This document shows positions 8,254 through 16,015 of a stretch of 64,000 nt of DNA, in pieces. The notes under the pieces were generated by a model, which was given only the letters and a program-made list of their open reading frames with translations, ran no database searches and had not been told where the DNA came from. Source of the DNA: Agrococcus baldri. GTDB lineage: Bacteria; Actinomycetota; Actinomycetes; Actinomycetales; Microbacteriaceae. Numbering within the stretch: the stretch's first letter is position 1; the number at the start of each line of letters is the position of its first letter. The DNA lies in assembly GCA_007988785.1 (NCBI GenBank), contig BJUU01000010.1:41811-105810 (forward strand), in the 5' to 3' direction. The translations under genes were made by a program, and so were the position numbers.

Positions 8254-8361
8254 GTCACGAGACAAGCAAGAAGCGATGCGGACTGGCTCAGTGGCGCTTG
8301 CGCAAGTGCAAGAACTGGTGAAGGCGCCTGGTCGGTCCGCATCGCTTGCTTGTGACGTGAC
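8254..8361. repeat. Long imperfect inverted repeat (108 bp)
   Basis: The left arm 8254-8283 and right arm 8335-8361 are complementary over 27 pairs, with a 3-nt bulge on the left and one 2-nt mismatch. The core is ACAAGCAAG..CGATGCGGAC. The 51-nt loop contains a nested near-palindrome, GCGCTTG-CGCAAGTGC. There is no U-tract or ORF. It lies between the DUF3159 stop and the GntR operator. It may be a structured RNA, a very strong terminator, or the remnant of a miniature mobile element. Confidence 0.75.
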
Positions 8362-8424
8362 TGTACGCCGGGCCCGGCGCATCCGCAACGGTCGTGCGCC
8401 CTCCTGTGGAGAGCCTGAGGCGGC

Positions 8425-9174
8425 TCAGTCGGCGACCGCGACCTGCGGCTTGCGGATGCCCGGGTGCGACTTCGGGATGGCGGCGAACAGCACCCAGCCG
8501 GAGACCGCGACGCAGGCGATGATGAGCGGGTAGGTGAGCGCGGCGCGCATGATCGCGAGCCAGGTGGTCTCGTCGAGCCACCACAGCACCGTGAACACGA
8601 CGACGCGGATGACGTACTGCATCACCCAGATCCAGGAGGCGCGCTGGTAGGCGCGCAGCAGCACGGGGTCCTTGCGCCAGCGGGTCTTCGTGCCGATGAG
8701 GCCGCCGACGATGATGCCGAGGAAGGGCCAGCCGATCACGATCGAGATGACCCACGCGAGCGCGCTCGCGGCGTTCGAGAGCAGCTGGATGAGGAAGAAG
8801 TTGCGCGCCTCGCCCGTGTAGTAGGCGATCATCGCCGCGATCACGGTCATGAGCATGCCGATGAAGACCGCCTTCGGCCTGCGCCGCTCGACGAGCGCGT
8901 ACACGAGGGTCGCGGCGCTCGCGACGAGCGACCAGATGACGGCGGTGAGCAGCTCCCCGCCGGTCGCGAGCCAGGCGATCAGGAACGCGATCGGCGGCAC
9001 GCTGCCCTCGAGCGCCGCCTTGCCGCCGCCGAGCAGCCGCGCGAGCGACTCCTCCCGCGTCGGGTCGCCGTCGGCGTCGTAGCGGCCCTCCTCGAAGGCC
9101 GCGGGCACGAGCTCGGCCGCGGCATCCTCATCCGGGGTCGGCACGGCGCCGGTGCGGGGCTCGCTCACGGTCAC
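8425..9174 (-). CDS. DUF3159 family membrane protein
   Basis: 249 aa. An acidic soluble N-terminus of about 55 residues is followed by the family hallmark LARLLGGGKAALEGSVPP and six predicted helices. The conserved segments GWPFLGIIVGGLIGT and RKDPVLLRAYQRASW are present. The family is confined to actinobacteria and has no assigned function. The GTG start overlaps the heme oxygenase stop by 4 bp, so it is co-translated with it; a role connected to heme or iron handling is only a guess from position. Confidence 0.85.
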   Translation of the reverse strand: MTVSEPRTGAVPTPDEDAAAELVPAAFEEGRYDADGDPTREESLARLLGGGKAALEGSVPPIAFLIAWLATGGELLTAVIWSLVASAATLVYALVERRRPKAVFIGMLMTVIAAMIAYYTGEARNFFLIQLLSNAASALAWVISIVIGWPFLGIIVGGLIGTKTRWRKDPVLLRAYQRASWIWVMQYVIRVVVFTVLWWLDETTWLAIMRAALTYPLIIACVAVSGWVLFAAIPKSHPGIRKPQVAVAD

Positions 9175-9794
9175 GCCACCACCGCCGCCGCCTCGACCGC
9201 GAGCGAGGCGTGCACGGCGTGCGATGCCGCGTAGGCGCGCCCGGCCTCCTCGAGCAGCGCTCGCTCGGCGTCGTGGTCGAGCCCGGCGGTGTCGAGCGTG
9301 GCGCGGTACTGCTGCTTGAAGGCGTCGAGGTCGTCGATCGCGAAGCGGTAGAAGCTCGTGGTGTGCGCGCCGAAGCGGCGCGTCAGGGCTCGGCCGATGT
9401 GCTGGCCGCCCGAGAGGTCGCCGAGGTAGCGCGTGTAGTGGTGGGCGGCGAGCCGCACGGGGTCGCCGGCGAGGCTCGCGAGGTGCTCGGCGTAGGCGTC
9501 CGTGGCGGCCGTCGCCGGGCGCGTGCCGCCGAGCGCGGCGACATCCGACTCGATCGCCGCGGCGCGCTCGAGCGCCGGGTGGTGCAGCCGCGCGAGCAGC
9601 CCGCTGCGGCTCGCGGTGACCGCCGCCTCGAGGGCGCGGTAGACGACCAGGTGCTGCGAGGCCAGGCGGGCGAAGTCGTCGACCGTTCCCTCGCCGCGCA
9701 GCAGCCCCTTCAGGAACGCGTCGCCGGCGGCGGCCTGGTGCGCCGACCAGGTGGCAGCGCGCAGGCGCGCGGCGAGCTCGGACGACTGGGGCAT
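9171..9794 (-). CDS. Heme oxygenase (biliverdin-producing, HmuO-like)
   Basis: 207 aa, the usual length. The proximal heme ligand is His19 in TWSAHQAAAGDAF; the distal helix glycines appear in YTRYLGDLSGGQHIGRAL. It opens heme to biliverdin, CO and iron. An IdeR/DtxR-like palindrome covers the promoter, and the -10 TAGCCT lies exactly 6 nt before the ATG, implying a leaderless, iron-repressed transcript. The DUF2470 gene just upstream on the same strand belongs to a family found in heme-iron utilisation proteins, which supports the call. Confidence 0.93.
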   Translation of the reverse strand: MPQSSELAARLRAATWSAHQAAAGDAFLKGLLRGEGTVDDFARLASQHLVVYRALEAAVTASRSGLLARLHHPALERAAAIESDVAALGGTRPATAATDAYAEHLASLAGDPVRLAAHHYTRYLGDLSGGQHIGRALTRRFGAHTTSFYRFAIDDLDAFKQQYRATLDTAGLDHDAERALLEEAGRAYAASHAVHASLAVEAAAVVA

Positions 9795-9795
9795 G

Positions 9796-9814
9796 AAGTA
9801 AGGCTATCCTTACC
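9796..9814. promoter_or_regulatory. IdeR/DtxR-type iron box over the heme oxygenase promoter
   Basis: The 14-bp palindrome TAAGG-CTAT-CCTTA (9799-9812) sits in a 19-bp window that matches the DtxR consensus TWAGGTWAGSCTWACCTWA at roughly two thirds of positions. It overlaps the -10 (rc of 9801-9806). Confidence 0.7.
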
Positions 9815-9838
9815 GGCTCGCGCCGCGCCAGCCGAACA

Positions 9839-10117
9839 TCAGCCGCGGGGCATCAGCATCACGACCGCCCGGCGGATGTCGGCGCGCTGCTCGATCGGCA
9901 TCGGCCAGGGGACGAGCACGCGCTCGGTGACCGCCTCGGCGCCGTGCGCCTCCTGCACGTCGAACGCCAGCCCATCCGCCCCGATCGTGACGAGGGTGGC
10001 GGATGCGGCACGCGGCCGGCCGTGCGCGCGCACGATCGCGAGCTGGTCGTCGGCGTGGTCGCCGTTCATGTGGGCGACGACGGCGTCGATCACGTCGTCG
10101 GTGAAGTCGAGGCTCAT
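9839..10117 (-). CDS. DUF2470 protein (HugZ C-terminal-like)
   Basis: 92 aa, a single DUF2470 domain. The family motif VVAHMNGDHADDQLAIV is near the N-terminus and a hydrophobic DGLAFDV strand follows. In larger proteins this domain sits at the C-terminus of heme-degrading HugZ-type flavin-fold enzymes; here it stands alone. Its start overlaps the stop of the upstream dehydrogenase gene by 4 bp, and heme oxygenase follows after 44 bp. A heme-binding or heme-transfer accessory role is plausible but inferred. Confidence 0.85.
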   Translation of the reverse strand: MSLDFTDDVIDAVVAHMNGDHADDQLAIVRAHGRPRAASATLVTIGADGLAFDVQEAHGAEAVTERVLVPWPMPIEQRADIRRAVVMLMPRG

Positions 10118-11490
10118 GCGTTGGTGCGCCAGCCGCGCGGGCCCTTCGAGCCGGCGCGGTACTCGTGCATCGGCACCTCATCCCGCTGCCATGTCCGCAG
10201 GACGGGCTCGACGATGCGCCAGCACTGCTCGGCGGCGTCGCCGCGCACCGCGAGGCGGGGGTCGCTGTCGAGGATGGAGGCGAGCACCTCGCCGTAGGGC
10301 AGCAGGGCGCCGCCGCCGAGCTCGCCGCGCAGCACCGTCTGCTCGAGCGTGAAGGGGTCGCCCTCGCCGTTGGTGGTGATGTGCAGCTCGAAGCCGTCGG
10401 GCTTGAAGTCGATGACGAGCCTGTCCGGGGTGTCGTGGCCGCCGAAGCCCTCCGGCACGTGCGCGGGCGGCTTCCAGTGGATGATGGCGCGCTTGCGGAT
10501 GCCCGCGAGCGACTTGCCCGAGCGCAGGATGAAGGGCACGCCCGCCCAGCGGGCGGTGGCGACCTCGACCTGCACCTCGGCGAGGGTCTCGGTGCCGAGC
10601 TTCGCGTCCACGCCCTCCTCGGCCACGTAGTCGGGCACCTCGCGGCCCTCGATGCTGCCGCTCGTGTAGCGGGCGCGGCGGGTGTGCTTGACGGGGTCGA
10701 CGATGCTCGAGGCGCGCAGCACCTGGCCGATGGCGTCGCGCAGGTCGCGCGCCGAGACGCTCGCGACCGGCTCGATCGCGATGAGCGCCATGATCTGCAG
10801 CAGGTGCGACTGGATCATGTCGCGCAGCGCGCCGTTGCGGTCGTAGTAGCCGGCGCGCCCCTCGAGCGTGACCGTCTCGTCGTAGAGGATCTCGACCCTG
10901 GAGATGCTGTCGCGATCCCAGACGGGCTCGAGCAGCCGGTTGGTGAAGCGCAGGCCCAGCAGGTTGAGCACCGTGTGGAGGCCCAGGAAGTGGTCGATGC
11001 GGAAGATGCGATCCTCGGGCACGATGCGGGTGACGAGCGCGTTGAGTCGCTGGGCGGCTTCGAGGCTGTCGCCGAAGGGCTTCTCGATCGCCAGGATCGT
11101 GCCCTCCGGCACGCCGATCTGCTCGAGCGCGCCGCAGACGAGCTCGGTGACGTGCGGCGGCAGCGCGAAGTAGATCACCAGGCGGTCGCAGGCGATGGAG
11201 TCGATCAGCGCCTGCAGCGCCTTCGGGTCGGTCGCGTCGGCGGCGACGTAGCGGGTGCCCCCCAGGGCGGTCTTGGCGCCGGAGCCCAGCACGCCGTCGA
11301 GCTGCAGGGCGGTGCGCACGCGGGTCTGCCACTCGACCTCGTCGAGCTCGCGCAGGTCGGCGCCGACGATGTCGACCCGTCGCGCCGGCTGCGCGCGCAG
11401 CAGGGTGGCGATGCCCGGCAGCAGCAGCCGGCTGGTGAGGTCGCCGGAGGCGCCGAGGATGAGCAGGGTGGTGGAGGGCTTGGGGGCCAT
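10114..11490 (-). CDS. Glucose-6-phosphate dehydrogenase-like oxidoreductase (divergent)
   Basis: 458 aa from the ATG at 11490; the longer open frame upstream has no family similarity. NADP-binding motif GASGDLTSRLLLPG (13-26), EKPFG (136-140) and the catalytic-His segment GALRDMIQSHLLQ are present. The G6PD signature RIDHYLGKE reads RIDHFLGLH, so the phosphate-contacting Lys is Leu171. It may still oxidise glucose 6-phosphate, or may be a paralogue with a changed substrate. It is co-transcribed with the DUF2470 gene. It is transcribed divergently from the DoxX-like gene at 11534. Confidence 0.8.
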   Translation of the reverse strand: MAPKPSTTLLILGASGDLTSRLLLPGIATLLRAQPARRVDIVGADLRELDEVEWQTRVRTALQLDGVLGSGAKTALGGTRYVAADATDPKALQALIDSIACDRLVIYFALPPHVTELVCGALEQIGVPEGTILAIEKPFGDSLEAAQRLNALVTRIVPEDRIFRIDHFLGLHTVLNLLGLRFTNRLLEPVWDRDSISRVEILYDETVTLEGRAGYYDRNGALRDMIQSHLLQIMALIAIEPVASVSARDLRDAIGQVLRASSIVDPVKHTRRARYTSGSIEGREVPDYVAEEGVDAKLGTETLAEVQVEVATARWAGVPFILRSGKSLAGIRKRAIIHWKPPAHVPEGFGGHDTPDRLVIDFKPDGFELHITTNGEGDPFTLEQTVLRGELGGGALLPYGEVLASILDSDPRLAVRGDAAEQCWRIVEPVLRTWQRDEVPMHEYRAGSKGPRGWRTNA

Positions 11491-11533
11491 GCGTCGATCC
11501 TTGCACTCGCTGCCCGCGCGTAGATTGGTCGCC

Positions 11534-12019
11534 GTGCTCGCCCGCGCCTCCCGCCTCGTCCTCCCGGCCGTCTGGCTCGGGCTCATCATCGGCATCTCGC
11601 TCATCGAGGCGCCGCTGAAGTTCCAGGCGCCGGGCATCACGATCCCGCTCGGGCTCGGCATCGGGCGGCTCGTGTTCGGGGCCATGAACCTCGTCGAGGC
11701 CGTGCTCGCGGCCCTGCTGCTGCTCGCGGTCCTCCGCTCGCGCGCCCCGCGTGCCGAGCGCATCCTCGCCCTCGTCCTCACCGCCGTGCTGGCGGTCAAG
11801 GCGCTCGCGATCCGCCCGCTCATGTACGGCACGACGGATGCTGTGGTCGCCGGCGAGAGCGAGGGCGGCTCGGGGCTGCACCTCCTCTACATCGCCGCCG
11901 ATGGCCTGCTGATCGTCGGGCTCGTCGTGCTGCTGGTGCTGTCAGCGCGATCGCTGCTGGCTGCTTCGCCCGCGCCGCTCGGCCCGCCGGCACGCGAAGA
12001 GCGCCCCGGCAGGAGCTGA
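11534..12019 (+). CDS. Small integral membrane protein, DoxX/DUF4149-like
   Basis: 161 aa from a GTG, with four predicted helices. The GTG is chosen because TAGATT (11521-11526) lies 7 nt upstream with TTGCAC at 11501, and because upstream in-frame codons run into the divergent dehydrogenase gene. The motif EAPLKFQAPGITIPLGLGIG after the first helix recurs in actinobacterial membrane proteins of unknown function. The C-terminus is a basic, proline-rich cytoplasmic tail. Confidence 0.7.
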   Translation: MLARASRLVLPAVWLGLIIGISLIEAPLKFQAPGITIPLGLGIGRLVFGAMNLVEAVLAALLLLAVLRSRAPRAERILALVLTAVLAVKALAIRPLMYGTTDAVVAGESEGGSGLHLLYIAADGLLIVGLVVLLVLSARSLLAASPAPLGPPAREERPGRS

Positions 12020-12051
12020 GGCGCTCGAGGTCGCTGCCGATCAGCGGCTCG

Positions 12052-12312
12052 TCACCAGATGACGCCGCCGCCGATCGAGATGCCGCCGTAGGTCAGCAGC
12101 ACGAAGACGGCCGCGACGATCGCCGGGGCGATGCCCCGCCCGCCGGCGTGCCGCGACTTGAACAGCGCGATGACGGCGAGGATCGCGGCGATCGCGGCCA
12201 GGCCGCCGCCGAGGATGAGGCCGATGAACAGCGGGATGGGCATCAGGACAAGGCCGAGCAGGCCCACCCAGAACGCCCACCACGCCCAGGGGTTGGAGCG
12301 CTTGGTTTCCAT
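12052..12312 (-). CDS. Small DUF4190-like membrane protein
   Basis: 86 aa. A short polar N-terminus (METKRSNPWAWW) is followed by three closely spaced hydrophobic segments and the KSRHAGGRG loop typical of DUF4190-like proteins. A GGAGGC ribosome site abuts the ATG. Function unknown. It sits 53 bp after the stop of the upstream membrane-protein gene on the same strand. Confidence 0.7.
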   Translation of the reverse strand: METKRSNPWAWWAFWVGLLGLVLMPIPLFIGLILGGGLAAIAAILAVIALFKSRHAGGRGIAPAIVAAVFVLLTYGGISIGGGVIW

Positions 12313-12365
12313 GCCTCCATCATCTCGCGCTATCGCTTCGAGATCGCCGAGAGCGCCGGACGGCC

Positions 12366-12953
12366 TCAGGGGATGTCGCGGCGCACGGCCGCGAGGAACC
12401 CCGGCACGTCGTCGACGGCGATGCGCAGGCGCTCGGTCGTGTGCTCGCCGTCGCCCAGCTCGAGCGCGACACCCGGCTCCAGCACGAGCTCGACGTGCGT
12501 CTCCTGGCCGACCGGCAGCGCGACGACGCCCGGCTCCGGGCGCTGCAGGCCCTTGCCGTCGGGCGCGCCCCACCGTCGGGCCGAGACGGCCGCGATGTCG
12601 CTCCAGGGGAGCACGAGCTCGCGGTCGAAGCCGCCGCGCACGATGATGCCCTCCGGCCCGACGGCGTGCGGACGGGTCGTCTGGCCGGCGGCCATGCCGA
12701 GCATGAACAGCAGCCCCCAGACGCCGAGCGCCAGCAGCGGGATGCGCACCCACGGCCACGGGTGCACGATGAGGTCGACGATCGGGATCTCGATCGCCGA
12801 GAGCACGATGAAGACGCCCAGCACGAGCTTCGTGCCGCCATGCCAGCTGTGCTCGCTCGATCCCTCGGGCACGCGCGGCGCCCTGGTGGCCCAGCGCCAG
12901 AGCGCGCGCCAGCTCGAGCCCTCGATGGCGGCGGCACGCGCGAGGCCGTTCAC
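12366..12953 (-). CDS. Hypothetical membrane protein with PH-like C-terminal domain
   Basis: 195 aa. Two helices lie at about residues 43-95 and an all-beta domain follows (VGPEGIIVRGGFDRELVLPWSDI), similar in layout to bacterial PH-like membrane proteins. The start overlaps the marR stop by 4 bp, so it is co-translated with the regulator and may be its target. I do not recognise a specific family. Confidence 0.65.
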   Translation of the reverse strand: MNGLARAAAIEGSSWRALWRWATRAPRVPEGSSEHSWHGGTKLVLGVFIVLSAIEIPIVDLIVHPWPWVRIPLLALGVWGLLFMLGMAAGQTTRPHAVGPEGIIVRGGFDRELVLPWSDIAAVSARRWGAPDGKGLQRPEPGVVALPVGQETHVELVLEPGVALELGDGEHTTERLRIAVDDVPGFLAAVRRDIP

Positions 12954-13393
12954 GACGCGGCCTCGATGAGCTCCTGCAGCCGCGCGATCACGCTCGCGAG
13001 CCCGCGGTCGAGCGCTTCGCGATCCTCTGCGGGAACGCCCTCGACGAGCGCGTCGGCGAGCTGCGCGTGATCGCGCTGCATCGTCTGCATCATGCGCTCG
13101 CCGCTCGGGGTCAGCGCGACCAGCACCGCGCGGCGATCGCTCGGGTGCGCGCGCCGCTCGGCGTGGCCGTCAGCCGCCAGCGCGTCGACGATGCCGGTGA
13201 TGGCCCGCGGTGTGACGCCGAGCTCGCCGGCCAGCGCGTGCTGCGGCTTCGGCCCGTCGCCGGCGATCGACCACAGCACGTGCGCGCGCGATCGCGTGAG
13301 CCCGAGCCGCCCGAGCTCGCGCTCGGTGTCGTCGCCGAGCAGCGCGGCGAGCTGCAGCAGCCGGTCCAGGAACTGTTCGTTACGCGTCGACAT
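12950..13393 (-). CDS. MarR-family transcriptional regulator
   Basis: 147 aa from the ATG at 13393. The winged helix is clear: GLTRSRAHVLWSI, PQHALAGELGVTPRAITGIVDAL, and the wing RRAHPSDRRAVLVALTPSGE. A 23-bp palindrome begins 5 bp upstream of the start and overlaps the TAGCCT -10 placed 7 nt before the ATG, so autorepression is likely. It is co-translated with the PH-like membrane protein gene. Confidence 0.9.
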   Translation of the reverse strand: MSTRNEQFLDRLLQLAALLGDDTERELGRLGLTRSRAHVLWSIAGDGPKPQHALAGELGVTPRAITGIVDALAADGHAERRAHPSDRRAVLVALTPSGERMMQTMQRDHAQLADALVEGVPAEDREALDRGLASVIARLQELIEAAS

Positions 13394-13398
13394 AGTGA

Positions 13399-13421
13399 AC
13401 AGGCTACACGATGTGACCTGT
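13399..13421. promoter_or_regulatory. Probable MarR operator
   Basis: ACAGG-N2-ACA-N3-TGT-N2-CCTGT is a 23-bp dyad directly before the marR start and overlaps its -10 (rc of 13401-13406). Confidence 0.7.
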
Positions 13422-13560
13422 CTTGAGCGCACCTTGAGGCCGCGGGCTTGCCAGCGATTTCGTAACGATGTGATAATTGCACTGCGGCGCCCCCACCCGT
13501 CGTGACCGGGTGGGGGCGCGGCCCATGTTCCGATGGCCGTGATCGTGGCAGGCTGTGGGC

Positions 13561-14142
13561 ATGACCCGCGAGCTCCACATCACCGGCGATGACGCCGCCG
13601 ACCGCCTCCTCTCCGACGACGACTTCGCGCTGCTGACGGGCATGCTGCTCGACCAGCAGGTCACCATGGAGACCGCCTTCGCCGGGCCCGCGAAGCTGCG
13701 CGACCGCCTCGACGGCCTCGACGCATCCGCCATCGCCACGATGGATCCGCAAGCCTTCCAGGCCGCGTTCGCCGAGAAGCCCGCCGTGCATCGGTTCCCC
13801 GGCTCGATGGCGGGCCGCGTGCAGACGCTCGCGCGCGTGATCGTCGACGAGTGGGGCGGCGACGCCGGCGCCATCTGGCGGCAGGGCGAGCCCGACGGCG
13901 CCGAGGTGCTGCGCCGGCTCAAGGCGCTGCCCGGCTTCGGGGAGCAGAAGGCGAAGATCTTCCTCGCGCTGCTCGGCAAGCAGGCCGGCTTCGACGGCGC
14001 GGGGTGGGCGGATGCGTCGGCCCCCTACGGCGAGCAGGGTGCGAAGCGCTCGGTGGCCGACATCGTCGACGCCGCCTCGCTCGCCGAGGTGCGGGCGGCG
14101 AAGCAGGCGGCGAAGGCCGCCGCGAAGGCCGCGAAGGGCTAG
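13561..14142 (+). CDS. HhH-GPD-type base-excision repair protein
   Basis: 193 aa. A helix-hairpin-helix is formed by LKALPGFGEQKAKIFLALLGK (split here as LKALPGFGE / QKAKIFLALLGK), followed by the subfamily segment PYGEQGAKRSVADIVDA. The N-terminal SDDDFALLTGMLLDQQVTME is typical of a small actinobacterial HhH-GPD family. It probably recognises damaged bases; the classical catalytic Asp cannot be placed with confidence. The C-terminus is an Ala/Lys-rich tail that may help DNA binding. Confidence 0.82.
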   Translation: MTRELHITGDDAADRLLSDDDFALLTGMLLDQQVTMETAFAGPAKLRDRLDGLDASAIATMDPQAFQAAFAEKPAVHRFPGSMAGRVQTLARVIVDEWGGDAGAIWRQGEPDGAEVLRRLKALPGFGEQKAKIFLALLGKQAGFDGAGWADASAPYGEQGAKRSVADIVDAASLAEVRAAKQAAKAAAKAAKG

Positions 14143-14241
14143 CCGGAGGTTCTCCACAGCCCGCGCCATCGCGCCGGCGCGTGTCAGCGGCCCTCGATAG
14201 TCTGTTCCCAACAGAGGTTCGAAGACCGATGGGGGGCGACG

Positions 14242-16002
14242 GTGCCGACGACGGAGCAGGAGACCGCGATGGTCGACGCCGCGCGTGCGGTCCTGTCCGC
14301 GCGTGCGCTGCTCGAGCGGTCCTCCTCCTTCTCCCTCGCATCGGACGAGCTCGTCACCGGGCTGCTGGGCGGCATCGCCGAGCTCACGCGGGTGGTGGAC
14401 GCGCTGCAGGTGCGGCTCGCTGCCCAGCTCGCTGAGCGGTCTCGCGGCCCAGCCGATCAGGCGCTCTGCAAGAAGCTCGGCGCCAGGAGCGCGAAGGAGG
14501 CGATCGCCGCGGCGTTCGGCTCGCGGTCGCGCGAGGCGGCCGATCTGCTGGCGCTCGCGGCTGCGACGACGGCGACGGTGGGCGTCTCGGGCGGCGACGT
14601 GGCGGCGCGCTACCCGCGGGTGGGGCAGGCGCTGGGAGAGGGCGAGCTGTCCCTGCCGCAGGCGCTGGCGATCGTGCAGGTGCTCGAGCCGGCCGCGCCG
14701 CGCGCAGACCTCGGCGAGCTGGCGTGGGCCGAGGGCGCGCTCGTCGACGCTGCGACCGACGCTGACGGCCCCCTGGGGCCGGAGCTGCTGACCGTTCAGG
14801 GCCGCGTCTACGCGGCGCTGCTCGACCCCGACGGCCTACTGCCGGATGCAGAGCGGCAGCAGGAGCTGCGCTCGCTCACGATCGGCACCCGCAGGGACGG
14901 CATGATCCGGACCGTCCTCATCAGTCCGCCGGAAGACGGCGCGCTGCTCAAGTCGGTGCGGGATGCGTGGACCGGCCCCCGCGCGAAGGTGCGGTTCCAG
15001 GAGACCGACGGGCCGGAGTCCACCGACGACGGCCCGATCGAGCACGCCGACGGCTGCGACGGCCAGGGCTGCGAGGGATGCGGCCGGACGCGGGCGCTCA
15101 GCGACGGCGAGGCGACCGACGAGCGCACGCTCGCGCAGAAGGGGCACGACGTGATGCTCGGGATCGTGCGGGCGGCCGCGATGGCGCCCGGGGCGCCGAC
15201 CGCGGGCGGCGCGCCCGCGACGCTGGTGCTCACCGGCACGATCGCCGCGTACGAGGCCTACCTCCAGGGCAGCAGGCACCGCGATGCATTCCTCCGCATC
15301 GAGCACACCGGCGACGTGCTGCCGATCGAATGGGTCGAGGGGCTGCTGTGCAGCGGCGACGTGCAGCTCGGCATCGCCGACGAGCACCATCACCCGCTGG
15401 CGCTGGGGCGCGAGCAGCGGCTGTTCACCCCGGCCCAGCGGCGGGCGCTCGCGCAGCGCGACCAGGGCTGCGCCGTGCGCGGCTGCGGCATGCCGCCGTC
15501 GTGGTGCGAAGCCCACCACGTGAGGCCGTGGCAGGCGGGCGGGACGACCGACGTCGACAACGGCATCCTGCTCTGCAGCCACCACCATCACGAGGTGCAC
15601 GCCGGTCGACTCCGGATCGAGCGCGTGGGACAGGCGCCCGGTCGTTGGCGCATCGTCTCGCAGGCGAGGGTCGCGAGGGTCGGCCGCGGCGCCTGGATCG
15701 ATGACGTCGTCGCCGCATCCCTCGACGAGGGCGCTGCCGAGGCGGCCGCGACCGCTGCGCACGCGGCGCGGGCGGCTGCGGGAGGCGGCAGCATGGCCGC
15801 GGCCGCACCCCCGAGCCTCGCCGTGCGCATCCCCGAGCCGCCTCCGGCCGGTCCGACGGCTCTCGAGCGCATCGGCTCGCCGCACGAGCCGCCGGCGACG
15901 CGCGCCGAGCGATGCATGCGCGCCAGGCTCAGGCGTCGGACGAGCGCGAGGTGCGGGGGCGGCTTCGACCTGCGGCAGATGCAGGTCGTGCTCCGCAGAT
16001 GA
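14242..16002 (+). CDS. DUF222 / HNH endonuclease domain protein
   Basis: 586 aa from a GTG with a G-rich ribosome site. The helical DUF222 region covers about residues 1-300. The HNH nuclease at 405-460 shows paired Cys (CAVRGCG), EAHHVRPW, GGTTDVDNGILLC and HHHHEVH. A Cys-rich loop (CDGQGCEGCGR) near 275 may bind metal. Such proteins occur in many copies in Microbacteriaceae and related genomes; their biological role is unknown, though they have been discussed as mobile or defence-linked. It is a stand-alone gene. Confidence 0.88.
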   Translation: MPTTEQETAMVDAARAVLSARALLERSSSFSLASDELVTGLLGGIAELTRVVDALQVRLAAQLAERSRGPADQALCKKLGARSAKEAIAAAFGSRSREAADLLALAAATTATVGVSGGDVAARYPRVGQALGEGELSLPQALAIVQVLEPAAPRADLGELAWAEGALVDAATDADGPLGPELLTVQGRVYAALLDPDGLLPDAERQQELRSLTIGTRRDGMIRTVLISPPEDGALLKSVRDAWTGPRAKVRFQETDGPESTDDGPIEHADGCDGQGCEGCGRTRALSDGEATDERTLAQKGHDVMLGIVRAAAMAPGAPTAGGAPATLVLTGTIAAYEAYLQGSRHRDAFLRIEHTGDVLPIEWVEGLLCSGDVQLGIADEHHHPLALGREQRLFTPAQRRALAQRDQGCAVRGCGMPPSWCEAHHVRPWQAGGTTDVDNGILLCSHHHHEVHAGRLRIERVGQAPGRWRIVSQARVARVGRGAWIDDVVAASLDEGAAEAAATAAHAARAAAGGGSMAAAAPPSLAVRIPEPPPAGPTALERIGSPHEPPATRAERCMRARLRRRTSARCGGGFDLRQMQVVLRR

Positions 16003-16015
16003 TGCGGCGGCGGGG

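Noticed and set aside
11491..11832. A 114-residue upstream extension of the G6PD-like protein
   Set aside because: The family N-terminus begins at the ATG at 11490, and the extension is antisense to the divergent membrane protein gene.
14242..16002. DUF222/HNH protein as part of a restriction or phage-defence island
   Set aside because: No methylase, helicase or other defence gene is adjacent; such proteins are multi-copy housekeeping-like genes in these actinobacteria.
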